From positions 1 through 22,007 of the forward strand of contig JAJYHW010000086.1 in the NCBI GenBank assembly GCA_021784535.1: a stretch of DNA of 22,007 bases, in the 5' to 3' direction. The notes beneath the pieces were generated by a model. That model was given only the letters and a program-made list of their open reading frames with translations. It was not told the origin of the DNA and searched no databases. This stretch comes from a bacterium. GTDB taxonomy: Bacteria; Patescibacteriota; Microgenomatia; Levybacterales; UBA12049. Shown here piece after piece: positions 20,582 to 22,007 of the stretch (position 1 is the first letter of the stretch; each line of letters begins with the position of its first letter). Both the position numbers and the translations under genes were made by a program.

Positions 20582-22007
20582 ATGGAAGCACAAGTACTTG
20601 AAAGACCACTTATCGAACAGCCGGAAGAGCTGAAAAAGCTCAGAGATAAAAATAAAAAAATAATTTATTCTCAGGCGGTGCAGGAGAGGGAAGGTAAGTT
20701 ATTGCCGCAAACAGCGCAGGAGCTGCAGGAGATGTGGGACAATTTATTAAAAGAAGTCATCGAGGAAAAAGAAGAGAAGGAAGAAAGGGAGTCAGAAAAG
20801 GTGCCAAATATTGTCTTAAAAGAACTTACGGATAATGATAAGCGATGGACAGAGGAGCTGGGATGGCCGAAAGAGGATCGTAACCGGGTGAAAAGAGCTC
20901 TGATTGAGGTGTTGGGACTTGAGCAAAACGCAGCTGACCACGCGTTTGAATGCATTGTCGCTTCAGGAAAAAAACCGGATGAAATTGTGGCATTTCTTAC
21001 ACGGGAGAATTATTCGCGAAAGAGAGAAGAAATTTCAGCAAATTATGGACAATATAATATTAGTGAAACTGAAAAAGATCTTACTACAAAAGCACTTTTT
21101 CTTGAAGAGCTGCTGGGGGGATTGAAAGATAAAACGCTATATATTAAGCGTTTTGTCCTTGCAAAAGAGTTTGATACCCGTGCACTTCCCTTTTTGCAGC
21201 AGTACGGTGGACTTGGATATAAAGGATACGGCTACTCATTGAGTGAAGAGTTTTATGGTAAGCTGCCTGACAATAATATGTTTGACGTTGCGTGGAATAT
21301 TGGCTATGAAAAAAAAGAGCAGAAAGACATATATGGCATTGACGCTGATTTCCCGATTTTACGAATGCAGGTTGCAAAAGATAAAGATGGGAACGTGCAG
21401 GGGAGATATGTCGTTGATGAAGCAAATTTTGTTGAATGGCTGCGTGAACAAATATGGCGCTGGTATGATGAAATCGATACGGATGAGGTGACTGATTATT
21501 TCAGCAAAATTAAAATTGATAAAGGACAGTATTATAGTATTGATTTGGCTAACATGTTGTTTAACAAAAAGTATTTTCGAGACGAAGATGGACATTTCTG
21601 GGGCGGACTGTGGAATCAGGTATTTCTTGAGCCCTGGATCATGTTTTTTATGCGTACCTACTTTTTACAATATAAAAATGCTAGAGGGAGTGAGGAGGAT
21701 CTTATGAAAACGATTCAAGATACGCATAAATTGAGCAAGGCTACCAGAAAGATTGGAGGAACTTCGATGATAGGTCTTTGGGCAACACTGCCGTTAAATT
21801 TCAAAGGACAAGACAGCGATACGGATTTGGGAGAAGCATTTCAGAAAATGTTTACGGTTTATTATAATATGGCTGATTTTTATCAGCTGCAAAAGCTTCT
21901 TGGCGATAAGTCGGATTTTTTCACGCGGGACCACTGGATGAAGGCGATTATGGAAATTACGAAAAAAGATCTTGCCGCGACAGGTATGCCCAGAGATTCC
22001 GGTTATT
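20582..22007 (+). CDS. Large cytosolic protein of unknown function, 3' end outside window
   Basis: The frame is open for 475 codons from the ATG at 20582 to the window end with no stop. I do not recognise a family. The first ~75 residues are highly charged and probably helical or coiled (ELKKLRDKNKK, EVIEEKEEKEERESEK). A compact helical part follows (WTEELGWPKEDRNRVKRALIEVLGL). The long remainder is rich in Trp, Tyr and Phe: FLQQYGGLGYKGYGYSLSEEF, WLREQIWRWYDEIDTDE, FWGGLWNQVFLEPWIMFFMR. There is no signal peptide or clear membrane segment, and no nucleotide-binding motif. The start is set by a near-perfect promoter 6 nt upstream. It follows the winged-helix gene after 120 nt on the same strand, but with its own promoter. 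Confidence 0.8.
   Translation, partial: MEAQVLERPLIEQPEELKKLRDKNKKIIYSQAVQEREGKLLPQTAQELQEMWDNLLKEVIEEKEEKEERESEKVPNIVLKELTDNDKRWTEELGWPKEDRNRVKRALIEVLGLEQNAADHAFECIVASGKKPDEIVAFLTRENYSRKREEISANYGQYNISETEKDLTTKALFLEELLGGLKDKTLYIKRFVLAKEFDTRALPFLQQYGGLGYKGYGYSLSEEFYGKLPDNNMFDVAWNIGYEKKEQKDIYGIDADFPILRMQVAKDKDGNVQGRYVVDEANFVEWLREQIWRWYDEIDTDEVTDYFSKIKIDKGQYYSIDLANMLFNKKYFRDEDGHFWGGLWNQVFLEPWIMFFMRTYFLQYKNARGSEEDLMKTIQDTHKLSKATRKIGGTSMIGLWATLPLNFKGQDSDTDLGEAFQKMFTVYYNMADFYQLQKLLGDKSDFFTRDHWMKAIMEITKKDLAATGMPRDSGY

Overview
The window looks like chromosomal DNA from a Candidate Phyla Radiation (Patescibacteria) bacterium, most likely the Microgenomates side (Roizmanbacteria, Woesebacteria, Levybacteria and relatives). 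The reasons are a DUF4012 protein with a Rossmann-like N-terminus, a reduced Gram-positive-like YidC, very compact gene spacing, moderately AT-rich DNA, and a PrgI / TraC-like / VirB4 / lysozyme-like / NlpC-P60 locus with several 'SGGD' VirB2-type pilins. The lineage is inferred from gene content; no rRNA is present.

Layout. (1) 1-535, minus: 5' part of a regulator-like protein with a degenerate P-loop. (2) 605-1786, plus: phosphoglycerate kinase. (3) 1791-6002, minus: a DUF4012 membrane protein and an O-antigen-ligase/polymerase-like membrane protein, both probably envelope glycopolymer genes. (4) 6078-8091, minus: the classic origin-proximal operon rpmH-rnpA-yidD-yidC-jag. (5) 8196-10868, plus: dnaA and dnaN, with a probable oriC (clustered DnaA boxes) in the 3' end of dnaA and the dnaA-dnaN gap. 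(6) 10852-19054, minus: a type IV secretion or pilus locus. In transcription order it holds three VirB2-like pilins, PrgI fused to a carboxypeptidase-regulatory-like domain, a TraC-like protein, the VirB4 ATPase, a lysozyme-like transglycosylase, a small anchored protein, an NlpC/P60 hydrolase and another anchored protein. (7) 19133-20461, plus: a degenerate-P-loop protein with an OmpR-type winged helix, divergent from the pilins. (8) 20582 to the window end, plus: a large unrecognised cytosolic protein.

How it may work together. The right half encodes the motor (VirB4), inner-membrane parts (PrgI, TraC-like), pilins and wall-opening enzymes of a minimal T4SS. No relaxase, coupling ATPase or VirB6-like gene is visible in the window. 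The winged-helix protein is the obvious candidate local regulator. Its paralogue lies at the other end of the window, and neither has the Walker A lysine.

Control signals. Many genes have a sigma-70-like -10 hexamer only 6-10 nt before the ATG, which suggests leaderless mRNAs. The only strong Shine-Dalgarno sequence I found is inside the operon, before virB4. DnaA boxes sit in the -35/-10 spacers of both dnaA and dnaN. No tRNA, rRNA, CRISPR array, insertion sequence or convincing intrinsic terminator was seen, and no gene-free stretch reaches 300 bases.
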